Below, one piece after another: positions 1 to 12,037 of a stretch of 64,000 nt of DNA. The stretch lies in contig CATQJL010000001.1 of assembly GCA_958299035.1 (NCBI GenBank), positions 19,203,433 through 19,267,432 of the forward strand, written 5' to 3'. Position numbers and translations under genes: made by a program. Positions within the stretch are counted from its first letter, which is position 1, and each line of letters starts with the position of its first letter. The notes beneath the pieces are model-generated. The model saw nothing but the letters and a program-made list of their open reading frames with translations. It did no database searches and was not told the DNA's origin. The stretch is from Cylicocyclus nassatus (taxonomy: Eukaryota > Nematoda > Chromadorea > Rhabditida > Strongylidae).

Positions 1-1635
1 ATGGACTTTTAAACCCCATTTTATTCGTGCGCGGTAGAAATTGCTCGGAATCTGCTTTCGCTAGCGATCTCCAAAAATTTTTATCTCATCGCAACCACGA
101 GGCAAAGAGGTGTTATGAAAGTGACTCAATCCTACTTGAGCTCTCGCTTGCGAAAGGATCATGCGAAAAGTCCATTCAGAATGGGGCAAAATGGGATTTA
201 CCTCTATTTTAAATGGACTCAAAAGCCCAATTTACTTTTAGCAGCAAGGTGAGCTGGAACTAAGCCCATTTTTGACCTTTTTGCATATATTTGATGGCGA
301 TTTTTTGAGAATGTGTTCCTTAGAACATTCTAAGGTAGCAAGTGAGTGCAAAAGTTTCATGTCTTTTATGAAGTCTGAAATAAGTGTTTCTTTCTGAATT
401 TATACAAACGCTATAAAAATTATGGAAGAAGGTTAAATTCACCAAAATATTCGCTAACAAACTTAAATGCCTCCAAATATTAAGTCGATGCGAAAATTCC
501 TTTGTAAATCTAATAAAGTTTGTTAACTCTCCGAATCATCAACCAAAACTAAATTCACGATTTGCATTTAAATATAAAAGAGGTTTGCGTTTCAATATAA
601 TTCTATCTTTCGAATAATGTCGTAGAATCAAACCTCACATACGGCATTTTGAACGCGATTTTGAGTTTGGCCGCAAGTACTGAAATGGCCCTAGCTAGCA
701 AGAAAATTTTTGTGAAAAATTTCCTACTGGCAATAGTTCACACATTTAACTATTTAGAGATAAAACATTAACGCTGAAAGACAAAGAAGAGCTAAAGTAG
801 AACATTTGCAGAGTCATCTTCTGCAGATTCGTAGTTTTCGATTCAAAAATCCCTTTGGGTCATAGTGTAGTAAAAGGTTTTCTATAAGTATTTTGATTCA
901 CAGATTGCAGTGCAAGTGTAGCCAAAGTTTGCGTGCCGCAAATAGCATATACTCTACCTACGAATTTGATTTGATGCAGATCTTTAAAAGTCCCGAGAAG
1001 CGATGGCCCGGATTTTATATGAATTTTTTTCTTGGAGGTAATTTAGAGCATAGCTATCGATAATAAATGGCATTTTGTGAGGTGTTACGAAGTGGGAAAG
1101 AATAAAAAATCTACGTGACTGTCATTGTAATGTTAGGACAGCCTAGTCAGATACCGACCACCTAGTGGAAATGAGTTTGCAAAATTCAGTAAACAGGTTG
1201 AGACAAGCTGGAGAAAGGTTTGCTGGAGAAGTTTTGTATGGAGTGAAAGGCTTCGCTAATGCGATATCTTATCCCACCGCATGAACAAAGTCCATTTTAT
1301 TCGCACGAAAAGCCCATTTCGCGGGGACTTTCGTGGATATCATTCCTGGATGAGTTGAACCCATCCTTGACTGTCAAGTGTGTGGGTTGCATGCGCTGCA
1401 GCCGCCCGCATGCGGTTTTGAGCTGCGCTAAACAGCATTTTTTGACTTTTCTGAACGATTTTGACGGTAGATTTTGCCCACTTTTGTCTCATTCTTACAC
1501 TTTGTTTCTTCCTGTAATGAAGAGAATTCCGAAATCAAAATGTGGTTCGAGAATAAAGCTTTTCCATGTCTTGTCGTGCATAAAGATGTATTTTCCTGTG
1601 CAATTCTCGTTCGTGAGTTTTCTGCTTAACATTTT
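1..1635. other. AT-rich non-coding stretch
   Basis: I see no gene, repeat pair or RNA signal here. The short open frames have no splice-site context and no family resemblance. Confidence 0.5.
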
Positions 1636-1647
1636 TTACATTTCAGA

Positions 1648-1926
1648 ATGTCGCTGGGTCCTCAATATCACGATTTGCCTTTAGAGAGAAGTGATATTAC
1701 CATCATGATTGCAAAGATTGCGAATTTTTTACTTATTTGGATAGATTTGACTTTGGTTATTTCAGCCACATTTCTTCACATGATTCATATTGCTTGCTCG
1801 TTCATTGTTGATTATCGTCCGCTTTCGAAGGAACAACTCCGAATTCAAATAAACTTGGAGAAATGTACACGGATAAGAAGGGTGCCAGTTTGTAGCAGCT
1901 TCCAGCCTAATGAATGTATGAATTAG
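1648..1926 (+). CDS. Hypothetical small membrane protein, possible single or last exon
   Basis: An open frame of 92 codons starts with ATG one base after a good nematode 3' splice site (pyrimidine-rich tract ending in ATTTCAG at 1640-1646). This suggests either a trans-spliced start or an internal exon. Residues about 18-52 are strongly hydrophobic and could hold one long or two short membrane segments. They are followed by a basic, polar tail with several cysteines. I do not recognise the family. No confident downstream donor or polyadenylation signal was seen, and there is a stop just after the Cys-rich end. A GTGAGT donor 34 bases upstream of the acceptor would give a very short intron (1613-1646). 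It could equally be a chance frame. Confidence 0.28.
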   Translation: MSLGPQYHDLPLERSDITIMIAKIANFLLIWIDLTLVISATFLHMIHIACSFIVDYRPLSKEQLRIQINLEKCTRIRRVPVCSSFQPNECMN

Positions 1927-2104
1927 CGCTCATTTTTGTACCCCTCTCCAGGCTCGAAACTTTTCCATTACGAGAGCAAGCGGATACAAGGACGAGGCGA
2001 AAAGGAGCAGATTATAGCATGGAAATCGTTGAAAAAAATCAAAATTGCAACTTCGCGCCAGCAGCCACGTGTGCGAGCGGCTGCAGCGCATACAGTTGGA
2101 ATTG

Positions 2105-2170
2105 CCGAAAGTTTCGGAACAGTTCCAGCACGGTGCGAGAACTGTGTCGGAACTGTTCCGAAACTTTCGG
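2105..2170. repeat. Perfect 22-bp inverted repeat (hairpin)
   Basis: Bases 2105-2126 and 2149-2170 are exact reverse complements, separated by 22 bases. The arm begins CCGAAAGTTTCGGAAC. I see no terminal duplications around it. Confidence 0.85.
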
Positions 2171-3566
2171 ATGAATTCAGCTCAAAGTGTCATTTTAGGA
2201 AGCTGCCGAGGCAAAATATTATACTTCCTCCTATGCTTGCTCATGTAAGCTCAACTCTCGGACATGTCTGCTGGATACATCTGAAAAAGGGTAGAAGGAG
2301 GCCAAGATGAGCTCAACGTCCCAGCCCATCAGGACAAACGTCTTCTCATAGTTTAAGTAAGTTCAATTTCTTGATTTTGGACCTGATCCCCAAAATAGGT
2401 TACTTTCAATTTTGGCTAAAGCGATTATGATAAGTAGAGGTGCCACGGTTCCTTTGAAGTGTTGCATGTCCACAAAAACGGCGCTAAACAAATCTTAGAG
2501 CTGCATCGATACCGGTTGTAATTCTAGATTGTCGGAGTAAACTTTCGAGCAGAAAAAAAATGTAGCAGTGAAGCGTGCAGCTGAGGGTATAAAGGATAAA
2601 TCGAAAACTTCGTGTTAAGAAAGACGCGCGAGTGTGTATGGAATCTATAATCCTGCTATCCTGCTACCAAGAAAAGGAATATGTTTTCAGAGACCGTAAA
2701 AGATCTCATCTTGAAAATTTAGTTAAAAATTGTACTTTGATAGTACGCATATTTTATTGAAACAAGTGGATCATTCTCCAATTGGTAAAATTCTCTAGGC
2801 AAATTATGTTGTTTTTCATTCAAATTAACTATTAGGCATCACGAGTAAGCATTTTCTGATGTTTTCTTGTCTGATGTTTTTCAATTAGACATCGTAATAG
2901 CAGCCATGAACAAGCTGCAGTAAATGAGCGGAGGGTTTATTTGACTTTTTTGAGCATGGCAAATACATAATCTGCAAATCAAATTTACTTATCAATGGAT
3001 CGAGTTCAGAGCGCCAGCAGTGCAGACGGTCTCAATCTCATCTTGCTGATGGCAGCCTGTGTCATATGATATTTTGAATGAAAAAGTCATCAAAGGCTGA
3101 AAATAAGCTGCGGACGTTTTCATAATGCATGAACTAATTAGAACTTTTTTGAGCACGTTTTTGTTGATGATACTGTTTTAAAAAGAAAAGAAGGTTTTGA
3201 AAGTAAGCGATATCTTGAAATAAAATAGACTTTATCGGCATCTATCTGCCTAAACGATCTCAAAATTTAACTTCGTTGATCAGCTAACTTCTAGTCGTCA
3301 TTCTGTCGTAAGTGTGCATTATGAAATCATAGAACGCAGAAAAGTAAACACATGTGAAGTGGAAATTGCTTTCTGGATTTTTTCTTTTTTCATTTTCCGG
3401 CTATCAAAATGCTTCTGAGAACTTCTAATTATGACCATGTCAATAAGGTCTTAATTTGCCTCAGAAAGGCTAAGAAATCTGCATATTGTTCTTATCAACT
3501 TTTTCATTAGGTTAATTTGAATTTGAATAAGCATTCGCACCGTAATGCTTTTGTATAGGCACATAT
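2171..3566. other. Non-coding stretch
   Basis: AT-rich sequence. I recognise no gene, repeat pair or RNA gene in it. Confidence 0.45.
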
Positions 3567-3934
3567 CAGTGGCGGCCCGAGGTTTCGGACCGGGGGGAGG
3601 AGGGGAGGGGGGGGGGGGTTTCAAACGAAGGTGCATGGCGTTAGCTACACATTCCCAAAAATTTTTAGGGGTGCGGGTGCTTCTTAAAATTTCCGCGGGT
3701 CCCCAACCCCTAAAACGAAAATTTTTTCCATAAAGCTAATTTGAATTTTTAAAAAAATTGAAAAATTATCTTAATTGATTACAAATATAAACAAGTCACT
3801 TACACATTTTTAAAACCCACGTAAGTAAATTTTAAAAATTTCGCGACCCATCAGAATACCTGAAGTATCCTCCAAACCTGCACACTCGTGATGAGATTCC
3901 CCCCCCCCTGCCCTCCCCTCTCGGTCCGCCATTG
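3567..3934. mobile_element. hAT-type non-autonomous element with 8-bp target duplication
   Basis: The element begins CAGTGGCGG and ends in the degenerate complement CCGCCATTG. It is flanked on both sides by the same 8 bases, GCACATAT (3559-3566 and 3935-3942). An 8-bp duplication with CAGTG ends is typical of hAT transposons. G-rich and C-rich runs lie just inside the ends. The body resembles the element at 54281-54624, including the GTGGCTAACGCCACGC-like block. There is no transposase. Relative to the 54281 copy it carries an extra segment of about 50 bases (3851-3899). Confidence 0.85.
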
Positions 3935-4311
3935 GCACATATGCCAAGTAAGCAGTAAGACTGTCTTCTCCATCTTCCCAGAAAAATGTGATTACGCCTT
4001 CCAAAAGCAAAAATGCAGCAAGTTAAGTAGTAATCAGAATAAAAATATCGGAGATTTCTTGACATTTTTTGAAAAGGTGGATTAAGAGCGCTATAAGTGA
4101 AATAACCGTGAACTAGTCTTGTAATGTTTGAATGGCTGCGAAAAGGCGGCTGCCCAGGGATTCGAAAAGCCTCGCAGCCTTTCCTTGCAGGGCTACTTAG
4201 CACCTCTAAGGCGTCCTCGCACTTTTGAAAAGGCTCCGCCCATTTGCCCCGCCCACTGGCGAATCTCGTCACGAGTGTGCATGTTTGGAGGATACTTCAA
4301 GTATTCTGGAT
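3851..4311. repeat. Inverted pair of ~49-bp segments
   Basis: Bases 3851-3899 and 4261-4311 are near-exact reverse complements (shared core CTGAAGTATCCTCCAAAC). The left arm lies inside the hAT element and the right arm outside it, so the pair is not part of the original hAT unit. Confidence 0.7.
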
Positions 4312-4826
4312 GAGTAATGAAGAATGGAACGTGACATACTAGGGTTTAGAGATCCCTAACATGTTTCGTCTGCAATACAGGAATAAGAGATTTATTACTA
4401 GAGATCTTTTGACCGTTAATCGTTAGTGTCGGCATCGCTTTGTCGGAAGGAATATTACGTTTTTCGACTTTCACCTGAGACAAGTGTACATATGTATGTT
4501 TGCTTGGAATCTATTGAGCAAGTTGCGGGTGTCCTAGATCATTCCTGAAAGACTTTCCACTTTTTCATTTTTCGGGCAGTTTAATTTTTCCAGTTTTTGA
4601 TTACAACGCAGTTCAAATTAGATGCAAATTAAAACAAAGAATTACACAATTTTTATGGAGTATGCCAGATACGACTTAATGCGGTTTTGATTTGTTTTAG
4701 AGCAAAACGCGTTACAACCGAAGAATTGAGCTTTCCATCATTTCCAAAAATTTTTCAAAGAATTTAAGTGAGTGTCACTGAGTTAACACTAAAAGTCACT
4801 GAAATTGTGTTATTTATCGTGTTCAA

Positions 4827-5117
4827 GTGTCCATGATAATGACTGATAAGAAAAACCCTTTTTCGGAGAGGCTATTTTTGCAAAAAAGAGCTAAATACCT
4901 GCTGAAATTTTGTATTTTGTTTGCATTCCAAATGATTCTATCCAACCTACTATACTTATTAGATCGATTCACAAGTTCGCGCGTAAATCAAAAGAATTCC
5001 ATAACTTACAAAAATGTGAACATAAATTATAGCTTGTTCGAAAAAAGTAGGTTTTGGCTTCAAGATAGTTACCCCAATCAACTTTTCGTGGCTAATAGAA
5101 AAACAGACTTCCAATGA
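4827..5117 (+). CDS. Hypothetical type II membrane-like reading frame
   Basis: Frame of 96 codons. The N-terminus is short and basic, followed by one hydrophobic segment at about residues 25-45, then a polar part with aromatic residues. That layout resembles type II Golgi proteins such as glycosyl- or sulfotransferases. An adjacent frame (5114-5317) continues without a visible intron, so this could be a first exon, a frameshifted pseudogene or chance. No signature motif was recognised. Confidence 0.22.
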   Translation: MSMIMTDKKNPFSERLFLQKRAKYLLKFCILFAFQMILSNLLYLLDRFTSSRVNQKNSITYKNVNINYSLFEKSRFWLQDSYPNQLFVANRKTDFQ

Positions 5118-5632
5118 TTGCATCTCAAAGTTTCAATGATTTCACTTCAAGGTGCCGACAGTATAATCTTGAAATCTATGGGACGTTTATAGCAATGCTC
5201 CGTACGTCTGAAAAGCTTCAATCTATTACCACTGTGGAGACAAAAACTCTGAAAAATATTTCTTTGCAACGAAAATCACCTTCTTTGTACCAATATATCA
5301 CTCAGTGCTTACTTTGAGTTCTTTCCGGGATGTCAAAGTGTCTTTGCTTCTAAAATCGATAATGAGGGTATTTGCCGTGCAAAGATGATTGTTTAGGAAT
5401 TTTCGCTTATGCATGTCTACGCTATTCCCGCAGTTTGCAAGCTCCGAATGAGACCAGTAAAGATAGAGCGATGGGCTGGGCTTAACCTCTGCGCGAAGGT
5501 GCTAGGAGCGTTCTGAAATGTGAATGCTGGTGCGAATAGAGGTGATAGGAACTCCTGCGTCTCTTTCCTGCGGAAGCTTTTTGTAGAAGCAAGTAATCAA
5601 AGGTCTAAGTTCGATACATTTTGAGACACTAA

Positions 5633-6342
5633 GGACCGCATGCACTAACCTCCCCGCTGGGGAGGGGATCGCAGCTCAAAAGAAAGCTTTATATTTTGAA
5701 ACTCCAGATACCTGGATTTCACGCTGTGTACCTATCCGTAAGTATTCCTACTACCCTTCACTATGAACATGTTGAAGAGGAGCGAGAAGCTGCAGGAACC
5801 GCATTTTCCAGCTTTTGTATGATCCCTGATGATCCCCGGTGCTTTTCTTCAAAAGCATTTTTCATTCTCCGAAGTTAACGAAAACTTTCTAAAGCTGTAC
5901 TGAACATCTAAACAACAGTGCCAAGCATGTTGCTGATGAGAACAAATGAGTTTTTGAAAAGTCGAATTTTTCTGTAAACCTCAAATTTCGACCTGTGGGT
6001 CATCGAAAATTTCATGACTTAAAAACATCATTTTTTCCTATCAGCAACATGCTTAGCACTGTCGGGTTAGATAATCTGCACAACTTTGGAGGTTTTTCGT
6101 TAACTTTGGAGAAAAAAATGACTTCAAAGAAAAGCGCCGGGGATCATCAGGGATCATACAAAAGCTGAAAAATGCGGTTTGTACAGCTTCTCGCTCCTGT
6201 TCAACATGTTCATAGTGAAGGGTAGTAGGGATACTTACGGATAGGTACACAACGTGAAATCCAGGTATCTGGAGCTTCGAAATATAAAGCTTTCTTTTAA
6301 ACTTCGATCCCCTCCCCGCGGGAATGTTAGTGCATGCGGCCC
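5633..6342. mobile_element. Foldback element, Harbinger-like (TAA duplication), copy A
   Basis: The 710-bp element is almost wholly an inverted repeat. The left end GGACCGCATGCACTAACC is matched by the complement at the right end (GTTAGTGCATGCGGCCC). TAA flanks both ends (5630-5632, 6343-6345). Arms of about 250 bp contain the same blocks in opposite orientation, for example GATCATCAGGGATCATAC-like sequence near 5820 and 6140. A 3-bp TWA duplication with GG(G)-starting ends suggests PIF/Harbinger, but there is no transposase. A second copy is at 34354-35306. Confidence 0.85.
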
Positions 6343-7698
6343 TAAGACACTATTGCAGCAATTCTAACGTTTTTATGCGTGTCTGGTCCTCAATCTCCCC
6401 TTACCCTGATAGGATGCCCCCCCCCTTCTTCCACAAAAGAATGGGAAACGGAAATTTTGTGTATCAAGTATAAAGGTTGAAAATTTCTATCTCACATTCC
6501 CCTCCGCCATAGAGAATTTCTTGGACCGCTGTTCTCAGCATACAGTTAACACTGTGACGTTCTTACTTATAAAATTGCACTATAGATCTTGCTTCCGTAG
6601 AAGTCCAACCATGACTTGGTTTCTAGCGATTACTTGAGCTACCATTGAAAACCTCCGAACACGAAGAATACCGCTTGAAAGAGAAAGATTTTCCGCATTG
6701 ATTTGGAGAATCGCCTAACATGACTCTGAAAACGATTGGAAGATACTGGGAAAATGCACAAACTTTCGAACCGACCTAATCATTTGTTTGACCCACTAAT
6801 TCGTAACAATGCCTAAGGCGGCGGATCCAGTGCAAGTAATCGCTCTACATATAGCTTTTCATGGTCGCATCGTAATACAGCTTCTTGCTAAATTTGAGGC
6901 GCTGGTAAAAAGTTCAGAATTCTCTGGATGAGACGCGCAAGACAACGCAAAGGCCAGGAGAGGGAGTTGTGAGGCACGCAGTCGAAGTGCGATTCACACC
7001 TGCCACAGCTTCTTTATCACTCTCGCCGTTCATCTACCTATCAATACACCCAATCTTAGCTGCTGAGCAGCTCGCTCTAGCCGTTTACTTCAAAGGCAGC
7101 GTCCGGATAGACTGGGCCTTGTTCGCTGCTACTAAATTGTCGGATAATCTCTGTTACATATTTTATTTGATTTTCAAAAACCTCAAAGAACCTCAAAAAC
7201 TTTAAACCTATGAAAGATCTGATGCTAACGGCATGAGGGCAGGGCAAAAGGTCCATTCATCGGTACTCCATCCGCGGTCCGTGCGCAAACTCCCACTTTG
7301 TGGCTGAAAATCCGTTTTATTCCCGTTTGACCAAATAAGTTGGCATTCCTCCGAGAGGTGAACGAGAGTCGGGACGATGTGGTAATCAAGCCGGCAAAGT
7401 CAGTGTTTAGCATATGGAAGGATGACACAAACATGTCTACATACGTCTACCCGAACGGTTCAGATGCCAGTGTGCGCCATCTTAGCAATCATTAAAATTA
7501 CAACAAAGGAAGCGTCTTTAAAAAATCTAAAAAATAATTTGCACGTTTCCTGTATTCATTTCTGCATGGTGCAAGCAAAAAGAAGATTTTAGATAGGACC
7601 TAAATTCTTAATTTCTTTCCTCTCCTTTGCTTTTCACACTCTGGAAGCACACCAAAGTGCCTCCGTGTAAGAGGCAACGCCAAAATACATTTGCAAAA
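6343..7698. other. Non-coding stretch
   Basis: Nothing recognised. An open frame at 6969-7205 has low-complexity composition and no splice context. Confidence 0.4.
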
Positions 7699-7700
7699 TA

Positions 7701-8536
7701 TTAGGTGGGTGCAAAAGTTCTTGCGCCGAATTTTCAAAAAACCATAACTTCCTTCCTTCTTGGTGGAATTTTTTACATTTATTTCTATTTGAAAGAGAAA
7801 ACCTTTTTCTTTATAGCGGTGCCTTTGCCATGAATTAGCGTTGGTAAGTTCGAGAGTTAAAAGCAATTGAAGGAAATTAGTCAAGATCGACATTTTTTAA
7901 GCTGGGATCACGAAAAATTCTGCAAGCTTGAAAACGTCACAGAACAGGCGAAAAAGTCATAAACATGGGTTCTATGACCTCCCCTTTCTAGCTGAGCGAA
8001 AATCGTGCCAATCGGGAGCAATTTTCATTTTCGTGAAAAACGCAGACCCGAAAATCCGAATAAATCACGAAAAATAAAAATTGCTCCCGATTGGCACGAT
8101 TTTCGCTCAGCTAAAAAGGGAAGATCACAAAACCCATGTTTATGACTTTTTCGCCTATTCTGTGACGTTTTCAAGCTTTCTTGATTGTGCTCAAAAATTG
8201 CAAAACTAAAGAAATTCTCTTTAATTGCTTCTAACTCTCGATCTACTTCGTTTTAATCAATGAAAAAGGTACCACTGTAATGTGCAAAATTTTCTCTATC
8301 AAATAAGAATACTTGCAGAATTTTTCGTGAACCAGCTTGAAAAATGTCGATCTTGACTACTTTCCTTCAATTGCTGCTAGCTTTGGAACTTTCTAACGAC
8401 GCTTCACAGCAAAGGTACCGTTGTAAAGGGAATGGTTTCCTCTGTCAGATGAAATTAAAATCAAGAAAATCCATGGAGTGGCAAGGAAGTTATGATTTTT
8501 TGAAAATTCGGCGCAAGAACTTTTGCACCCACCTAA
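7701..8536. mobile_element. Mariner-type foldback element (TA target)
   Basis: The left end TTAGGTGGGTGCAAAAGT and its complement at the right end are each flanked by TA (7699-7700, 8537-8538). The ends match the TTAGGTTGGTGCAAAAGT type known from mariner elements. The whole 836 bp folds back on itself with a centre near 8060, and there is no transposase reading frame. Confidence 0.85.
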
Positions 8537-8670
8537 TATATAAAAGAGACAGAGCATAAGAGTAAGTGCGGATAAGAAATAGAGAGAAAAAGTAAAAAAA
8601 ATTTGTGGGTTTCACAAAAGTTTAAACTTTTTGATCATTTGTGGTTTTGCGACATCGAAAATTGCTGGTG

Positions 8671-9007
8671 CTTAGATAATCGCCAGGGGTAAACGGCTAT
8701 GCGATATGTGGACAGGCGGGCACAGGAAAAGTAGTTCGCTGATTTCTTGCGGCCCGCTTGCAGATATTTGGGAGCGCCCGAAATTGCCTAAAAAGAGTCC
8801 GAGCGCTTGCTGAAAGTTTGGCCCGCGCTCGCTGAAAGAAATTATTTGACGAGCGCCTGCAGAAAATGCAGTATTGCTGTTGCTGGCAGGCTATGCGACA
8901 GTAAAGAAAGTATCTCCCGCTGGAGGTTTGGCCACGCCCCAAAATTCTCCTGACCGCCTGCATAAAAGCGCGAGTTTGCGGTCCGCCTGCCCCGGCGATT
9001 ATCTGAG
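8671..9007 (-). mobile_element. CTCAGATAATC family element, short inverted copy
   Basis: Ends CTTAGATAATCGCC and GGCGATTATCTGAG are inverted. The right-hand 110 bp is the reverse complement of the left part of the copies at 12038 and 23919. At 337 bp it is about half their size, so it is internally deleted. The flanking dinucleotides (TG, TA) do not form a clean duplication. Confidence 0.75.
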
Positions 9008-9845
9008 TAAGTAGACCCTGCTATGTGCTAAGTGACCGCTAGTTTGGGATTTTTGAAAAGCTCCTTGAATTTTGAGAAAAAATAGAGAAAAGTGTAACAG
9101 TAACTATCTTGCAACTTCCTGTTACAACCGAGTACTAAGGTCTTTATCTAGAACGCGCAGATTCGACCACGCCAGGGTCAGGCCTGTGGTGTGGCACGGC
9201 CACTCCTAGGAGTCGTAAAGAGGTTAGGAAGAGAGGGGGGCGTTATCGTGGTGATAGTGATGTTAACGACATGATTTTATTCAACAATGTCTGATGGGCC
9301 CATTGTGTAAGATACCAGCACTGATGTTATAGCCTACCGTCGTACACGCACAGTAAACATATTCAAAGAATCCCAAAAGCACAAGAGCATCACGTTCGTA
9401 ATCAGCATATCAAATAACTCCCGCGGGCCAAGTTTCAGCGAATTTTGAGGTTTCCAAAGATTGGGACACTCGAGTGAGGTGGTCATTTTCGACATGCTAA
9501 TTTTGTTTCAAAGGTGAGTAAACTACTTCTTTTTGCACTCATTACAAAGTAGTACTACTTATTTGTATACTGTATATTTACTTATTTGCTCGTATTAGGA
9601 ACCCCACTTCCAACTAACCTCCATACCCTGGAAATTAAGAGCAAGTCAAAATCTCGTTTGTCCCCTTCTTCCGCTTTCAAATTCTCAGACTAGAGAAGAA
9701 CAATCAGGCTCAAATAACTTCTGCAAGAATATGAGAATCAAGCTATCAAATACACTTGTTCTTGCCGCCTTCCCTCGCGATTCAGGTAAGCGCAGACTTA
9801 GCACATTATCGTAATCCAATATTTTCGCGGTGTGTTCGATTAGCC
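9008..9845. other. Non-coding stretch
   Basis: I see no gene or defined repeat here. Confidence 0.4.
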
Positions 9846-10314
9846 TTACAAGGGAACCGTGTCGAGTCGAAGTGGCCTTTCCGGATGAGACCCATACTGC
9901 TTTGAAGAGCATTAATCGATGATTCCAAATCTGCTTTCCAAATCTGCCAAGCGCCTCTGGACACCGAGTTATGCTCGTTTTTCGGGTCAAAAAATTGAAC
10001 GCAAAACTGAAGCAAAATTGCCCAAATTTGCTCAAATGGTCCAATGTCGAGTATCAGAGCTGTTTATGCAATGGATACATTTTATTTTATATGTTAATAC
10101 TTAACATTGCTTTATCTGAGCGCTGGAAAGATTGTAGCAATCAATTTTACCTAAACTGCATTCATTTTTCGTTCCGAAAAACGGTCATAACTCGGCGTCC
10201 AGAAGCGCTTGGCAGATTTGAAAAGCAGATTTGGAATCACCGCTTAATACTATTCAAAGCAGTATGGGTCTCATTTGAAAAGGCCACTTTGACTCGACGC
10301 GGTTCCCTTGTTAG
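9846..10314. repeat. Foldback repeat with ~130-bp arms
   Basis: Bases 9846-9975 and 10185-10314 are imperfect reverse complements. Shared blocks include CCAAATCTGC-type and GAGACCCATACTGCTTTG-type sequence. The spacer is about 210 bp. No clear target duplication was identified. Confidence 0.75.
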
Positions 10315-10369
10315 CTGAGGAAAAACGACTATATCTTTCTCTTACTTACTTAGATACTTAGATGGCCCG

Positions 10370-12035
10370 GCTTCACGTGACGTGCGGGCCCCAGCTCAGA
10401 AGTTTCCATTTCTCCCTGTCCCTCGCTTCTGACATCCACGATCTTCTTGGCTGACGTCGGTGGCTGCGTCCACGAGTTCCAGGTGCAAAAATCGTATCCA
10501 GCTGATTTCTCAGCTGGTCCATCCGTTCCACGAACACGTCTGCCCATCTCATTGGTGGTCTTCCTCGGGGACGTTTTGCTTCGCGAGGAATCCACTCCGT
10601 GTTCTTAATGTCCATCTGTCGTCTGTTCTTCTCATGATGTGACCGGCCCATCGATGCTTCGCTTTCGCAACGTAATCCGCTGGGTCACGAAGACGGGACA
10701 TTCTCCTCATATCCGTACTGCGAAGTCCGACGAGATGTTGTTTGTGTCGGGTCATCTTCAGAAGACTACGCTCTAGCGCTCTGTGGGTGGTCCTTAAAGC
10801 TTTCGAAGTGGCGACGGTGTCAGCCCAAGTCTCAGCTGCGTAACAGAGCGCCGGGAGAACGGTTGAGTCGAACAGGTGGGCACGAAGCTCCGGGTCCGTC
10901 AGTTGGTCGGTGGCTTCCTTCAGAGGCCCGAAGGCGGCCCAGGCTGCTCTTCTTCTCCTGTTAAGTTCTTCCCTCAAGTCGTTCTCCATGTTCATCGAAC
11001 GTCCGAGATACACGTAAGAAGACGTCACCGTGATAGGGGTGCCTTCCAATTCCATTTCTGCATCTTCGCAAAGGGCGTTCTTCATGAACTGAGTCTTCTT
11101 CCGATTGATTCGCAATCCAATCTTCTTCCCTACTTCGTTCAGTTCCTTCAGAATCGTCTCTGCTTCAGTGATACTGCTCGAAAAGAGAACGATGTCGTCC
11201 GCAAAACGAAGGTTCGACAGGAATCTCCCATCAACTCGTATGTCTCTCTCGTCCCAGTCCAGTGACTTCATCACCCACTGCAAGGCCGCGGTGAACAGCT
11301 TCGGCGAAATTGTGTCGACTTGTCGAACCCCCTTCCCAATTGGGATGGTCAGGGGGCGATGGAATAGCTGCATCGTCGTTGTACAGTCCTTGTAACAGTC
11401 GGCTAACGTCCTCACGTAAGCTGGGTCCACTCCTTGATCGATCAGCGCAGACAGGATGGCGTTGGTTTCGACGCTGTCAAAGGCTTTCTCGTAGTCGACA
11501 AAGGTTAGGACGAGAGGCAGTCGGTATTCCCGGCCTACTTCTATGACCCTCGAAACCGTCTGGATGTGGTCCATGCAGCTGAATCCTTTGCGAAATCCAG
11601 CTTGTTCCTGGGGTTGAGCTTTATCCAGTGTCCTAGATATGCGAGCAAGGATAATCGTGAAAAACTTGTACAGCACACTCAGGACGCATATTGGACGGTA
11701 GTTCCGAAGATCTTCCCGTTCACCCTTCTTGAAAAGAAGGACGGTTCTTGATGTTCTCCACTGGTCGGGAATCCTTTCCTTCTGAAGGTAAGTTGTTAGG
11801 TGCGACGCGAGGATCTCGTGTAGACGTTGTCCTCCAGCTCGCAGAAATTCGACGGAAAGATAGTCTGGTCCTGGAGCCGTGGACGTCTTCATGGTCTGAA
11901 TCGCTGTGCGCACTTCAGCAGGTAGAATTCGTGGTGGTACTTCTCCAGTGGGAACAACGGGCATCGGCACGGATGTTGATGAGCGGAAGAGGTTGGTAGT
12001 TATCTATCGCGAAGTTCTTCGCGATAGATTCCATC
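10370..12035 (-). pseudogene. LINE-A reverse transcriptase domain (broken)
   Basis: The main uninterrupted frame is 11970-10549, with the C-terminus continuing in another frame to about 10373. Visible motifs in order are TAPGPD, an LLFKKG block, NYRPICVLSVLYK, AGFRKG, VDYEKAFD, the region normally RQGD (here RQVD), SPKLF, the catalytic FADD, and INRKKTQFM. The C-terminal part has the AKHRWAGHIMRR and WIPREAKRPRGRPP blocks of RTE elements. Frameshifts near 12010 (upstream of TNLF) and near 10610 separate the pieces. The catalytic Asp pair is present, but the RQGD Gly is replaced by Val. Together with the insertion upstream, this makes the protein non-functional. Confidence 0.92.
12002..12029. 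repeat. 13-bp perfect palindrome with TT loop inside LINE-A
   Basis: ATCTATCGCGAAG and its exact complement are separated by two bases. The palindrome sits at the point where the LINE frame breaks, which suggests it arose as an insertion or templated mutation. Confidence 0.8.
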
Positions 12036-12037
12036 TT

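Noticed and set aside
5696..6250. Matching frames containing VSIPTTLHYEHV on both strands
   Set aside because: Same reason: the arms of the Harbinger-like foldback.
7600..8559. Two similar frames in opposite orientation (97 and 71 codons)
   Set aside because: They are the two arms of a mariner-type foldback read from each side.
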